NCBI RefSeq assembly: GCF_016901835.1
Contig: NZ_JACJKX010000002.1
Span: 1-64,000 of the forward strand
Source of the DNA: Parasutterella secunda
GTDB taxonomy: Bacteria > Pseudomonadota > Gammaproteobacteria > Burkholderiales > Burkholderiaceae_F
DNA length: 64,000 nucleotides
Direction of reading: 5' to 3'
The notes under the pieces are model-generated. The model was not told the origin of the DNA and searched no databases. It saw nothing but the letters and a program-made list of their open reading frames with translations. Positions within the stretch are counted from its first letter, which is position 1. Every line of letters starts with the position of its first letter. Of the stretch, positions 1 to 8,826 are shown piece by piece. Position numbers and translations under genes: made by a program.

Positions 1-134
1 GCTTCGTGAGCAACGGATTGCGTATTTTAACCCGCGTTTTCCCTTTGTCAAGCCCTTTTTCAATTATTTCTTCTGACGCCTCTTTCCCCTTTTTCCAACT
101 CTTTGATTATTTTGTCTTTCCTATACAACAGTTT

Positions 135-150
135 GGGGGCTTGCGCCCCC
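135..150. other. GC-rich hairpin downstream of the AsmA-family gene
   Basis: A perfect 6-bp GC stem (135-140 with 145-150) with a 4-nt loop lies 24 bases beyond the stop codon of the AsmA-family gene. Neither side carries a clear U-tract, so it may be a 3'-end stabilising hairpin or a weak terminator. The rest of 1-173 holds no gene that I can recognise. Confidence 0.4.
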
Positions 151-173
151 GCTTGATTTGACTGCGTTTCAAT

Positions 174-2279
174 CTACCGATTGAATAGCTTACCTAAACC
201 CTCTATCAAACGTTTTTGACCTTCTTTAAGTTTCGGGTTTTCAGTAACGGCCTTTTCTATTGCATTATGCAGTTGGTCCTTGATGACTGCCTCAAGATTG
301 ATCCCGTAAGTCGGCGCCTGAATCGTTCCTCCTAACTTAATGGGAACCGTCACACGTCGCCCATCTACACTGGTGGCCAATTTAGCGCTGACTTCACCAT
401 ACAAACTACTGTCGATCATGCCGACTTGAACCTGACCATTAACTTCCGCAACACTGGCTCTACCCTGAATAGATCGTGCATTCAATATACCGTTACCGAC
501 CGTTGCTGTTGCGCTCAACACACTAAAACGGGTTTGATCTTCGGGATGCATCACCAAACCGGTCACTTTCTTTTGCTTAACAGCCGTTGCAACTTTTTCT
601 AAAGATAACCCTTTCAGTACCGCATCATTGATCGACAATGACATATTACCGTTCGCACTCTTTAACAAGGCCGTTTTTTCCAACCCCAGACCGTTCAATT
701 TCACCGTAGCGTTAGCTTTACCCGCAAAATCAACTTGGCTGCCAAGCCCCTTGAGAAGCTCCTGCATACTCAAGCCTTTGACATTCATGTTGACAGACCA
801 TTTCTCTGAAGCATTGACCTGGGCACTACCCGTAATAGCGCCCGAACACGTACTCGCTTTTACGTTACCCAACGTTAATACTCCCTTTGAAAGAGTAATC
901 GTTGTATCAACTCCGGACACATTCAAACCTTGATAACGAACGGAATTGACCTGTATACCGAAGCGACCGTTGGCTTTATTGAGTACATCCAAGCTTTGAG
1001 AAGGTGCTGCATAAGCATCACTAATCAGTTGCAATGAATTTAAAGCAGTCTTCTTGCTCGGCGCCGCCTCAGAAGCGATCCACTTATCTACGACAAATGT
1101 CTCCAATGCAAAATTACCGTTTATTGTCGGAACTGTGAATCCGCTTACCTGCACATTTGCTTGCCATGGTGATTTATCAAGCGTTCCCTTTAAATTCAAG
1201 TTTGCTTTTTCTCCGGGTTGAACGGATACCGTTCCCTCAAACGGAACCGACAAAGTAGACTGCGCTAATACAGTTTGCACTTCCCCTTTGAGCGCTTGAC
1301 TCTGCAAAGTGAGGTTTTTGAGTTCTCCCTTAAAACTACCGGTTAAATTCGCTTTAAGACCTTTATTGTCCGTTGCATCCAACTTCAAACCATCAATGCC
1401 CCATGACTGCATCCCTTGGGTTTGTGCGGCTGCCACTTGAGCTTTGACACTCATACCTGCTACGTTAGCAGTCAGATCCAAAACCTTGGCTGAGACATCC
1501 TGATTGACGTATTGCAATTGATCAGCTTTCAGTTCAGCAGAGGTCGTTTCACCATTTTGTTGAATTGAAACCGCCAAAGAAGGTTTAGCCAGGCTGACTG
1601 ATATCGTCCGCACATCATAGGTAATCGTTGAATCCAGTGAGAGCTGTCCGCTCAGTCTCTGAGTTTTTTCTGAAAAATTTGTGCTGAATTTAAGCGGTGT
1701 CGTTCCGCTTAAACCTACTTTTCCAGTCGACAGATTTAAAGAATCTACAGCATAGATCTTCTTATCCTGAAGTCCATAAACCGTCAGACCTGCATTTTTA
1801 ATCTCGACGCTCGCAACTTCCAGATTTTTGATAAAGGAAGAGCCGGAGTTATCGGCTTTCGTTTCAACAGAGCTACCTGCAGCAGTTTGCGCCTTAGGAG
1901 ACTGTTGAGCTTTTTGCAAAATACGTGCTGCGTTAATCTGTCCCTTCAATCCATCAATTACGACATCATCAAACTGCACATCACCCTTTAAGAGCGGCAT
2001 CACCGCTACACCGATTTGGGCACCTTGGAGGGTAAACTGAGGTTTATCACTTCCCTCAAAGGAAAGTGATGTAGCCGGCAACACAATCTGTACTTTCGGG
2101 AAGAAATTTGTTTTCAAATCCCCTTGAAATACCAAGGTTCGATTGAATCGAGTCGTCACTTCCTTTTTGAGCTGTTCGGCGATGGTTGCGCTATCCAAAA
2201 AATACGTCACGGCTGCCCAAAGGGCACCAAACGCGATAACAACAACCGCTACGATGGCAATTGCTACCTTACGGAACAT
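174..2279 (-). CDS. AsmA family protein (large envelope protein)
   Basis: This 701-residue protein has an N-terminal membrane anchor (about residues 4-26) followed by a long beta-rich, Ser/Thr/Gly-rich periplasmic region. That is the AsmA layout; members of the family are linked to outer-membrane assembly and inter-membrane lipid transport. The N-terminal block after the anchor resembles the AsmA N-terminal domain, and the stretch near residues 530-650 resembles the AsmA C-terminal domain. I chose the ATG at 2279 because GAGG sits upstream at normal spacing; an in-frame start 30 bases earlier has no such support. The gene stands alone. It is preceded on its own strand by the hairpin terminator at 2368-2393, so it must have its own promoter in 2280-2367. 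Which AsmA paralogue it is cannot be told from the sequence. Confidence 0.85.
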   Translation of the reverse strand: MFRKVAIAIVAVVVIAFGALWAAVTYFLDSATIAEQLKKEVTTRFNRTLVFQGDLKTNFFPKVQIVLPATSLSFEGSDKPQFTLQGAQIGVAVMPLLKGDVQFDDVVIDGLKGQINAARILQKAQQSPKAQTAAGSSVETKADNSGSSFIKNLEVASVEIKNAGLTVYGLQDKKIYAVDSLNLSTGKVGLSGTTPLKFSTNFSEKTQRLSGQLSLDSTITYDVRTISVSLAKPSLAVSIQQNGETTSAELKADQLQYVNQDVSAKVLDLTANVAGMSVKAQVAAAQTQGMQSWGIDGLKLDATDNKGLKANLTGSFKGELKNLTLQSQALKGEVQTVLAQSTLSVPFEGTVSVQPGEKANLNLKGTLDKSPWQANVQVSGFTVPTINGNFALETFVVDKWIASEAAPSKKTALNSLQLISDAYAAPSQSLDVLNKANGRFGIQVNSVRYQGLNVSGVDTTITLSKGVLTLGNVKASTCSGAITGSAQVNASEKWSVNMNVKGLSMQELLKGLGSQVDFAGKANATVKLNGLGLEKTALLKSANGNMSLSINDAVLKGLSLEKVATAVKQKKVTGLVMHPEDQTRFSVLSATATVGNGILNARSIQGRASVAEVNGQVQVGMIDSSLYGEVSAKLATSVDGRRVTVPIKLGGTIQAPTYGINLEAVIKDQLHNAIEKAVTENPKLKEGQKRLIEGLGKLFNR

Positions 2280-2367
2280 GGCACACCTCACTACAAAGTT
2301 TATCTTCATAGCTCAGTGTAGTACATTGAGTCTGCTTGGTCAGAGTAACTTGTTGTAAAGTGTTAAA

Positions 2368-2393
2368 AAAAAAGCTGCCGAAGCAGCTTTTTT
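2368..2393. terminator. Bidirectional intrinsic terminator, originally that of pyrD
   Basis: An 11-bp A/T-flanked stem (2368-2378 with 2383-2393) has a CGAA loop, an A-run on the left and a T-run on the right, so it can work in both directions. Read leftward, it lies directly beyond the IS copy. Removing the IS and one copy of its target duplication would put it just downstream of the pyrD stop codon. The IS therefore separates pyrD from its natural terminator. Confidence 0.85.
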
Positions 2394-2397
2394 CTTA
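2392..2397. repeat. Left copy of the 6-bp target site duplication (TTCTTA)
   Basis: TTCTTA occurs immediately outside the left inverted repeat and again at 4323-4328 immediately outside the right one. A 5-6 bp duplication fits the IS1634 group. The left copy overlaps the T-run of the terminator. Confidence 0.85.
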
Positions 2398-2418
2398 CCT
2401 GAACTCCGTGTTACCTAC
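2398..2418 (+). repeat. Left terminal inverted repeat of the IS
   Basis: Twenty-one bases starting CCTGAACTCCG, matching the reverse complement of 4302-4322 at 18 of 21 positions. Confidence 0.85.
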
Positions 2419-2419
2419 T

Positions 2420-2450
2420 CCCTATTTGAGTTGATTTGACTCAAATAGGG
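2420..2450. repeat. Perfect 11-bp subterminal inverted repeat inside the IS
   Basis: CCCTATTTGAG at 2420-2430 is repeated inverted at 2440-2450 around a 9-nt loop and is followed by a T-rich stretch. It sits between the left repeat and the transposase gene. It may act as a terminator shielding the transposase from outside transcription, or as an extra transposase-binding site. Confidence 0.7.
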
Positions 2451-2554
2451 TTTACTTTCCTACTTTTTCTCTTTGATTTTTAAAGAAAAAATTTCTTGAT
2501 AGACCGTCTTTTGTGTTAAAATACTCCCTATCTTATACATGGGGATTATTTACT

Positions 2555-4309
2555 ATGGCTGATCCGGTCAATTGGAACTTCACCGCTGAAACAAACGCCC
2601 AAGGGCGCACTTACATCAAGGCCTACAAAATGGCTTGGGACAAAGTCGCTAAAAAGCCCAAACGTGCCCTGCGCCGTCACGTCGGTCGACTTTTGCCAGA
2701 TGACCGTATCGCCATGTCTGAAAAATTCCTCGCCGATCACCCCCAGTACCGCGGACAAGACTGGTATTGGGGAGCTTCTAAACGGCCCGTCACGTTAGCT
2801 GAGTACAAAAACGATTTCCCGACTCCTCCCGGCACTGCAGTTGACCCTGAAGACGCCGACATACTCAACAACATCAGTGTTGGTCTCACTTGGGCGGCCT
2901 ACCAAGTCGCTTACAACAGCGGCATTCTTAAGCACCTTAAAGAAGTCTTCGGTGATGACACCGGTGAGCAGCTGCTCTATTTAGCTCTGTATAAGCTTGC
3001 CGGAGGCACATCTATGATGACTTATGACTTCTGGCGGCAACAGGTTTGGTTGCCTAAGAATATTCGCTTGAGCGGACAGAAGATTTCGGAAATTTTGCAG
3101 TCCGTCACAAAGACTCAAATCAATGACTACTTCCAGTTAAGGCACCTCCGTCAAGGTGAAGTCTGGGAGAAAATCTTTGAAAAACAACCCGAGCTTAAAG
3201 GAAAGAAAATCAAATACGCTTTGGACAGTACCTCTATCTCTTCGTATTCAGATAATCCCATGGCCCAAATCGGTCATGCCAAGCAAAACGAGGGGCTTAA
3301 ACAAATTAATCTGACAGTGGTTTGTGACCAACGAAGCGGAGAAATCGTTTTTGCCTATCTCTATGACGGATCGGTCAATGACGTCGTTTCTTTGCAAGAC
3401 GTTTTATGGGCGATGAAAGAAGCCAACTTCGATCTCAACAACAATATTTTGGTTACCGACCGTGGCTACAACAGTCTCATCAATGTACAGAAAATGATCA
3501 ATATTGATCTGTCCTTTGTTCAGGGAGTCAAGCGACAGGAAGATGTAATCAAGAGAGCCTTTAAAAAGCATCGAGCGTCTTTGATGAATGGCGCTTTTTA
3601 CAACGGTCACTTGAGAGCCTCAGCCTTCACCTATAAGGAAGAATGGGAACAAGGACAAATAAAGTGTCCTGTCTACGTTCATTTATACCGGCTTGATGAG
3701 CGCTATGAGCAGCAACGAGCTTTGATTTGGGAAAACGTAGCTGAAATGATTGAACTCAAGCAACGGCAACAAAGAGTGCCATCAGATCAGTGGGACAACT
3801 ACGGACGTTATTTGGTGGAAAGAAACAATGATGACGGTTCAACGAGTTGGATGATTGATACGGCAAAGATGGATCAAGCGGCAGAAAGAGCCACGCAGTT
3901 TGTTCTGCGATCCAACTGCATCGGCAATCCCTTTGAGGCATTGGAAATCTACCATCAACGAGGGATTGTAGAACAGGATTTCAATCAGATGAAGAACTGG
4001 GTCGATGGTGATCGGCTGCGGGTAGGTGCTAAAGCTGTGCAAGGCAAGATGCTGGTGACAGTATTGGCCACAACCTTACGAATGATGATGCTGTTTACGG
4101 CAAAATCAGTTGTAGAGAAAAAGCCCGGATACCGAATCCCGAATGATTCGATTGATTATTTGCTGAAGTCTCTGGAATTGGTGAAAGCGGAGAAAAGGAA
4201 AAACGCCAACGCTTGGGTGAGAACTACAATTCCAGCCAAACGTCGGCGTTGTTTTGAGCTTCTTGAGCTGCCTGAACCGCCTAGAACCTTACTCGTGGGG
4301 AGCAGGTAA
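2555..4309 (+). CDS. IS1634-type DDE transposase
   Basis: This 584-residue protein catalyses movement of the surrounding IS. Visible DDE features are the first Asp in a DSTSIS context, the second Asp in DRGYNS, and the C-terminal YHQRGIVEQDFNQMK block, which fits the IS4-superfamily pattern Y-(2)-R-(3)-E-(6)-K and holds the catalytic Glu. A long insertion between the second Asp and the Glu is typical of IS1634 members. I chose the ATG at 2555, preceded by GGGGA at 9 nt; an upstream in-frame start has no ribosome-binding site. The reading frame is intact, and the stop codon falls within the right inverted repeat. Confidence 0.92.
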   Translation: MADPVNWNFTAETNAQGRTYIKAYKMAWDKVAKKPKRALRRHVGRLLPDDRIAMSEKFLADHPQYRGQDWYWGASKRPVTLAEYKNDFPTPPGTAVDPEDADILNNISVGLTWAAYQVAYNSGILKHLKEVFGDDTGEQLLYLALYKLAGGTSMMTYDFWRQQVWLPKNIRLSGQKISEILQSVTKTQINDYFQLRHLRQGEVWEKIFEKQPELKGKKIKYALDSTSISSYSDNPMAQIGHAKQNEGLKQINLTVVCDQRSGEIVFAYLYDGSVNDVVSLQDVLWAMKEANFDLNNNILVTDRGYNSLINVQKMINIDLSFVQGVKRQEDVIKRAFKKHRASLMNGAFYNGHLRASAFTYKEEWEQGQIKCPVYVHLYRLDERYEQQRALIWENVAEMIELKQRQQRVPSDQWDNYGRYLVERNNDDGSTSWMIDTAKMDQAAERATQFVLRSNCIGNPFEALEIYHQRGIVEQDFNQMKNWVDGDRLRVGAKAVQGKMLVTVLATTLRMMMLFTAKSVVEKKPGYRIPNDSIDYLLKSLELVKAEKRKNANAWVRTTIPAKRRRCFELLELPEPPRTLLVGSR

Positions 4310-4322
4310 GGCGGAGTTCAGG
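4302..4322 (-). repeat. Right terminal inverted repeat of the IS
   Basis: Inverted copy of the left end, with three mismatches. It overlaps the last codons of the transposase. Confidence 0.85.
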
Positions 4323-4328
4323 TTCTTA
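4323..4328. repeat. Right copy of the 6-bp target site duplication (TTCTTA)
   Basis: Direct copy of 2392-2397, adjoining the right IS end, 6 bases from the pyrD stop codon. Confidence 0.85.
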
Positions 4329-4334
4329 CCTATT

Positions 4335-5408
4335 TCAAGGACGCAACGAAGCGACGGAACCGGTTTGGGTTTTACGCCACTTGGCTACAGCATCAACGCA
4401 ATCCGGTACCAACACCGGTCCGTTATAGATAAAGCCTGTAAACAATTGAACCAGCTTGGCTCCGGCTTGCATCTTTTCAACAGCATCTTCGCCTGTCATC
4501 ACACCGCCGCTGGCAATGATCGGCATCGTCTCCTTAAGGTGACGATACAAAAGATCAACCACTTCAGTAGAACGAGCACGCAGAGGTTTACCGGACAAAC
4601 CGCCTGTTTCTTCACAGTGCGGCATACCGGGAATCGCATCACGAGAAATCGTTGTATTGGTCGCAATAATGGCGTCAATTCCAAAACTGACCAACTGGTC
4701 GGAAATTCTCAAAATATCATCGTTTTCCAAATCCGGTGCGACCTTCAAAGCGATCGGCACATATTTGCCCTGGTTTTCATCAACCAAACGCTTGCGCTCA
4801 TCTGTAATAGCGGTCAAAAGCTTATTTAATTCGCTATCGGCTTGCAGACTTCTTAAATTCTTTGTGTTAGGAGAGGAAATATTAATGGCGATGTAATCGG
4901 CATGGTTATAGACCTTACGCAAGCAAATCAGATAATCGTCCACTGCTCGCTCAATCGGTGTCACGGCATTCTTACCGATATTGATGCCGAGAATGCCACC
5001 ACGACTTCTGAACGCAGCCGCACTGCGAAGGTGTTCAAGCACTTCGTCAACGCCGTGGTTGTTAAATCCCATGCGATTGATCACGCCTTCGGCGGGAATC
5101 ACACGGAACAAACGCGGTTTAGGATTGCCCGGTTGGGCTTTGGGAGTAATCGTTCCGACTTCGACGTGGCCGAAGCCCAAACCACCGAAAGCACTGACGC
5201 GTTCGCCATTTTTGTCCATGCCGGCGGCTAATCCCACAACATTCGGAAAACGCAATCCCATCACTTCAATCGGATCCTCAACCGGATCTCTTGTCACCAG
5301 TTTTGTCACCCCCAAATTTACGGCCCAATCCAAGTTGGCCATAATCACAGAGTGGGCGGTTTCCGGATCCATGGAGAAAAGAATTTTGCGAGCGATGGAA
5401 TAAAGCAT
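4335..5408 (-). CDS. pyrD: Dihydroorotate dehydrogenase (quinone), class 2
   Basis: The enzyme oxidises dihydroorotate to orotate in pyrimidine synthesis and passes electrons from FMN to membrane quinone. Its 357 residues fit class 2. It has an amphipathic N-terminal extension, the KNGE and GFGHVEVGT blocks, NISSPNTKNLR with the class-2 catalytic Ser, KVAPDL, ATNTT, GGLSGKPL, and the phosphate-binding region from ASGGV to LFTGF. The ATG at 5408 is preceded by a purine-rich stretch. The gene is probably monocistronic. Its terminator has been displaced about 1.9 kb by the IS, so transcripts may now run antisense through the transposase gene. Confidence 0.96.
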   Translation of the reverse strand: MLYSIARKILFSMDPETAHSVIMANLDWAVNLGVTKLVTRDPVEDPIEVMGLRFPNVVGLAAGMDKNGERVSAFGGLGFGHVEVGTITPKAQPGNPKPRLFRVIPAEGVINRMGFNNHGVDEVLEHLRSAAAFRSRGGILGINIGKNAVTPIERAVDDYLICLRKVYNHADYIAINISSPNTKNLRSLQADSELNKLLTAITDERKRLVDENQGKYVPIALKVAPDLENDDILRISDQLVSFGIDAIIATNTTISRDAIPGMPHCEETGGLSGKPLRARSTEVVDLLYRHLKETMPIIASGGVMTGEDAVEKMQAGAKLVQLFTGFIYNGPVLVPDCVDAVAKWRKTQTGSVASLRP

Positions 5409-5523
5409 TTTGTCTCTCTTTTATCGAAAAATCATTCAATTTTGCCCTGAAACAGGCTTGATCATCGAGTCAATAATTGTACCCGATTGCTCCGTAATAC
5501 GCTTTTGCCATATTGCAGGGAAT

Positions 5524-6078
5524 TCAATCATCCAATCGATACTGATGCAACATGAAGCTTCCTTGATGTCTGTCCTCAAAGAAGTGCTCTAAAGTTGTTC
5601 TGACGGTTGTAAAACTGATTTTATCCCATGGGATTTCATTTTCGGCAAATAGTTTTTGCTCTATCGTTTCTGGCCCCGGATTGGTAGGTAGTTGCGTAAT
5701 TTCAGCCAAGAAAAAGAAGTGAATCTGACTGGCGTACGGAACATCAATCACGGTAAAAAGCTGCCCGCCTTTGGCCTCTGTTCCCGTTTCTTCACGAGTT
5801 TCCCTCAGTGCCCCTTCCAGAAGGGTTTCATGAGCTTCCATGAAACCGGCCGGCAGTGTCCATTTTCCTTTTTGCGGCTCAATGGCTCGCTTGCATAGCA
5901 AAACGCGATCCCCGCACACCGGCACCGTACCGACCACCGGAATCGGGTTGACGTAGTGAATGTAGCCGCATGCCTCACATAGTTCTCGAACCCGTACGTC
6001 ATCCTGCGGACGCTTGGTGACCATCGGGTGACCGCACATCGGACAAAATTTAAACAACGGTGCTTCGATAACCTTCAT
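5524..6078 (-). CDS. NUDIX hydrolase with N-terminal zinc ribbon
   Basis: This 184-residue pyrophosphohydrolase has four N-terminal Cys in two CxxC pairs (CPMC and CEAC), a zinc ribbon as in NADH-pyrophosphatase-like NUDIX enzymes. A complete NUDIX box follows, matching GX5EX7REUXEEXGU with Gly, Glu, REtrEE and TG in place. The substrate is not certain; ADP-ribose or a dinucleotide is plausible. I chose the ATG at 6078 because AAGG lies 8 nt upstream and this start begins 5 nt after the bcsG stop. A longer start at 6111 would overlap bcsG. The position suggests co-transcription as the last gene of the cellulose operon, although a functional link is not evident. Confidence 0.88.
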   Translation of the reverse strand: MKVIEAPLFKFCPMCGHPMVTKRPQDDVRVRELCEACGYIHYVNPIPVVGTVPVCGDRVLLCKRAIEPQKGKWTLPAGFMEAHETLLEGALRETREETGTEAKGGQLFTVIDVPYASQIHFFFLAEITQLPTNPGPETIEQKLFAENEIPWDKISFTTVRTTLEHFFEDRHQGSFMLHQYRLDD

Positions 6079-6083
6079 AGGCT

Positions 6084-7730
6084 CTACCTTTCTCGAGGAT
6101 AGGGACGCCATTCACCTCCCTTTTGGCGAATGTAGTCGTTCCCGCGATAGGTTAGCACGACAGACTGTCCGTTTTCAGAAACGGGATTGGTTTCAGGAAG
6201 ATCGCGCACCAACTCTTCAAGCGGCACACTGCCTCCGTCAGCACCGAAGTAATTGAGACTGAGGACTCGGCCGATAAGCGTACTCATGGCAAGGTAACTG
6301 GTCGGACCTGTGACATGAATCGGTTCGGCAGGCATATTTTTAATGCCGAAAAACTTCACCATCAAAGGCACTTCCGTAATACGCATACTCGGAATATCAC
6401 GCAAGCGCGGAGCCTGAATTCGATCACCGCGAACAGCTGCTCCGTGTTCAGGCACCACAATAAGCATCACTTTACGACCAGAGCGTTCCAACTCATGCAT
6501 AAAGGTCTGCAAATCGTTTAAGAAACGAATAGCACGAGGTTTAAATTCTTCCCAACGGCTATGTCGCGGCAAACGGTTACCATCGTGTAACGCAATGAAG
6601 TTAAAGAGCGTGACATGCCGCTTTGTTTCCTTATCTCGCGAGGTCTTTCTTTGCCAATCGCGAAGCACGGCTAAATCATCGGCGATTTCTTCATCGTCAA
6701 AAGCCATATAGCGCACTGGGTATTTTGCGGTACTTTCGAGCGGCGCCATCAGACCGGCTTTATCTCGAAGAGTCTGCAAGTAATTGTCGTACTGTCCTCG
6801 GTGATCGAGATAAAGATGTTGACGATAGCCCAATTGATCGAGCCGATTCATGATTTCGCACTCGGGGCGTCTGCCGTCGTAGAGCGAATCATGATTGACC
6901 TGACCACACACGGCATTTAACAGTCTGAGCGTTGCCGGGCCGGAATAAGACGTAGCAGAATTGAAATGATCAAACCGAATATTAAATTCAGACAAGACCG
7001 GATGATTCATTAAATCCGACGCCAACAAATCGTCATTGGATAATGAACAAATGTTCATCAAAATGATTTCAAAAGGCGTGTCATTAGCCGAAAGTCCCTG
7101 AGGAAATTCTGCACGACGTCCTTTTTCATAATCAAGAAATGCGGTGTACCACTTATCGATGGTTTCTGAAGTAATTGCAGAAGGATCGGCGTTGGTTTCC
7201 TGCTGAGGTTGAGAGGGCTTGTTTTGTGCGACAACTTCAACATTTTGTTCAACAGCGGGCTTTGTTGTCCACGCCACATAATAGGGTTGTAAAACCAAAC
7301 AAATAAAATAACCCAACGTAAAAACAGTTAACCGAACCCAATTTTTAATCAGCAGGTACGCCAAGACAATAACGATGCCCCAGATAACCATCTTGACGTT
7401 GACAAAATCAACAATGAGCTGCGCCACATACATGGCAGAAAATCCTGCGATGTTCTGGGCGTTGCTGATAATACTGTCGGGACCGGGAAGCCAACTTTCA
7501 GAATAGAGCAAAGCGACAGCGGCGATTAAAGCTACAACTGTTCTGGCAATGCATAAAAAGCGGTTTTTCAACGGCAACAGAATAAAAAGCAGCAGTAATC
7601 CGTTGTACAGAAAATTAAGCGTCAGATACTCATAGTGAGCAAGCGCAAACTTCGCGATGAAGTATACGTTCCACAGTCCTAAGCCCGTAAAGGAAAGAAT
7701 ATTGAAATTCCCTTTCGTGTCCTCTTGCAT
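6084..7730 (-). CDS. bcsG: Cellulose phosphoethanolamine transferase BcsG
   Basis: BcsG is an inner-membrane enzyme with a periplasmic catalytic domain that decorates cellulose with phosphoethanolamine, taken from phosphatidylethanolamine in the family. The 548 residues show about five N-terminal membrane segments (residues 18-155) and an alkaline-phosphatase-fold domain. The family signatures are well kept: NICSLS with zinc-ligand Cys about residue 228, NSATSYSGPA with the nucleophilic Ser about 261-263, and VVPEHGA with Glu428 and His429. The gene follows bcsZ by 13 nt. No bcsE or bcsF, which accompany bcsG in enterobacteria, is present in this window. Confidence 0.93.
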   Translation of the reverse strand: MQEDTKGNFNILSFTGLGLWNVYFIAKFALAHYEYLTLNFLYNGLLLLFILLPLKNRFLCIARTVVALIAAVALLYSESWLPGPDSIISNAQNIAGFSAMYVAQLIVDFVNVKMVIWGIVIVLAYLLIKNWVRLTVFTLGYFICLVLQPYYVAWTTKPAVEQNVEVVAQNKPSQPQQETNADPSAITSETIDKWYTAFLDYEKGRRAEFPQGLSANDTPFEIILMNICSLSNDDLLASDLMNHPVLSEFNIRFDHFNSATSYSGPATLRLLNAVCGQVNHDSLYDGRRPECEIMNRLDQLGYRQHLYLDHRGQYDNYLQTLRDKAGLMAPLESTAKYPVRYMAFDDEEIADDLAVLRDWQRKTSRDKETKRHVTLFNFIALHDGNRLPRHSRWEEFKPRAIRFLNDLQTFMHELERSGRKVMLIVVPEHGAAVRGDRIQAPRLRDIPSMRITEVPLMVKFFGIKNMPAEPIHVTGPTSYLAMSTLIGRVLSLNYFGADGGSVPLEELVRDLPETNPVSENGQSVVLTYRGNDYIRQKGGEWRPYPRER

Positions 7731-7743
7731 TGCTTATCCGTTC

Positions 7744-8826
7744 TCAATGTTGTTTTTGTTGATTGGGGAAATAAACCCGCCCCTTTTCATCAAATGCAAA
7801 ATAGCCTTCATCAAATCCCATACCGAAGAGAGTCAGGACATTACGATAATAGTTTTCCTTCTCGATCGGCGCACTCGACAAAACAGTACGAATCAAATCC
7901 GCAGACTTATCGGCTCCTAAAAGCTCAAGCAGACAAGCTCCGAATCCATCCCAAGCCGGTTGATTGATTTTAAGCGTGTTGACATCAATCTTTTCGGGGG
8001 GCATATTCAATCGACGTGTGATCTCAATCATAGGTTCAAAGTGAGCCTTAAGTTCTCGATACACGGGATCTTTAGGAGACATCATCCCAGCCCATAAATA
8101 AACTCGAATAGAGTTATAGCTGCCAATTGTGTTATCAATGTTATCAACCGGTACTAATTCACCACGACTGGAAAAGGTTGCCCAATCAGGAGAGATGCCT
8201 GCCGGTGCACTACGAATGAGAACTCGGGCGCTGCCCTCAAACACATCCAACCAATATTCGTCTTCTAAGGCAAAGCGTTGTAAAAGAAAAAGGGGATAAT
8301 AGCTCGGATTGAGTTTGTATTCTCCATCATGCTCAAAACCAATACGGCCGGGAAGAAGCACCTTACCCAAGTTATCAATTTCACGAACCTGAGTTTTTAA
8401 CAACTCCAGCATCGCATGAGCTTTTTCGATGTAGTCAGGCCTATCCCAGAGTCGGCCGGCTTCCAACAAGCAGTAAGCAATCCACATATCTGAGTCCACT
8501 GCATTATTGGTATCCAGAATCGTCCAGTCGTTACCGTCCCTACCCCAAAGCCAGGCAGCAAAATTTTTAGTTATGTCACCACCGGAGAGGTTATTTTCCG
8601 TCCAAGCCAGCAACTCCTCAAAAGTCTCCCGGTCGTTATCCACGAGAGCAAAAAACATTGCATAAGATTGGCCTTCTGAAGTCGTCACCGCACGGGCATC
8701 GCTGTAGTCAATCACTCGTCCGTTTTCAATCCCAACTGCTTTGAAAGCATCCCACATGGGCCAAGCTGCCCAAGTCGGCGAACTCATTCCCATGGCCAAC
8801 ACCAAGGCTAAAATCAACTTTCTCAT
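7744..8826 (-). CDS. bcsZ: Cellulose-operon endoglucanase BcsZ (GH8)
   Basis: BcsZ is a periplasmic endo-beta-1,4-glucanase that trims cellulose during secretion. The 360-residue protein has a signal peptide cleaved after an SPTWA-type site near residue 20. GH8 features include TSEGQSYAMFFAL with the proton-donor Glu and the NNAVDSDMWIA block with the conserved Asp. I chose the ATG at 8826, where ATGA overlaps the bcsB stop by 4 nt. A longer reading frame to 8904 would run into bcsB without a signal peptide. The overlap implies translational coupling to bcsB. Confidence 0.93.
   Translation of the reverse strand: MRKLILALVLAMGMSSPTWAAWPMWDAFKAVGIENGRVIDYSDARAVTTSEGQSYAMFFALVDNDRETFEELLAWTENNLSGGDITKNFAAWLWGRDGNDWTILDTNNAVDSDMWIAYCLLEAGRLWDRPDYIEKAHAMLELLKTQVREIDNLGKVLLPGRIGFEHDGEYKLNPSYYPLFLLQRFALEDEYWLDVFEGSARVLIRSAPAGISPDWATFSSRGELVPVDNIDNTIGSYNSIRVYLWAGMMSPKDPVYRELKAHFEPMIEITRRLNMPPEKIDVNTLKINQPAWDGFGACLLELLGADKSADLIRTVLSSAPIEKENYYRNVLTLFGMGFDEGYFAFDEKGRVYFPNQQKQH

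Larger units (their letters stand above)
2398..4322 (+). mobile_element. Complete insertion sequence, IS1634-type (IS4 superfamily)
   Basis: The 1925-bp element is bounded by 21-bp imperfect terminal inverted repeats (2398-2418 and 4302-4322, 18 of 21 matching, both starting CCTGAACTCCG) and flanked by a 6-bp duplication TTCTTA. It carries one intact transposase gene whose stop codon lies inside the right repeat. Intact repeats, an intact duplication and an uninterrupted gene suggest a recent, possibly still active, insertion. The family call rests on transposase motifs and duplication length, not on a database match. Confidence 0.9.

Noticed and set aside
135-150. Rho-independent terminator of the AsmA-family gene
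   Set aside because: The stem is good but there is no U-tract on that strand, so it is listed only as a hairpin.
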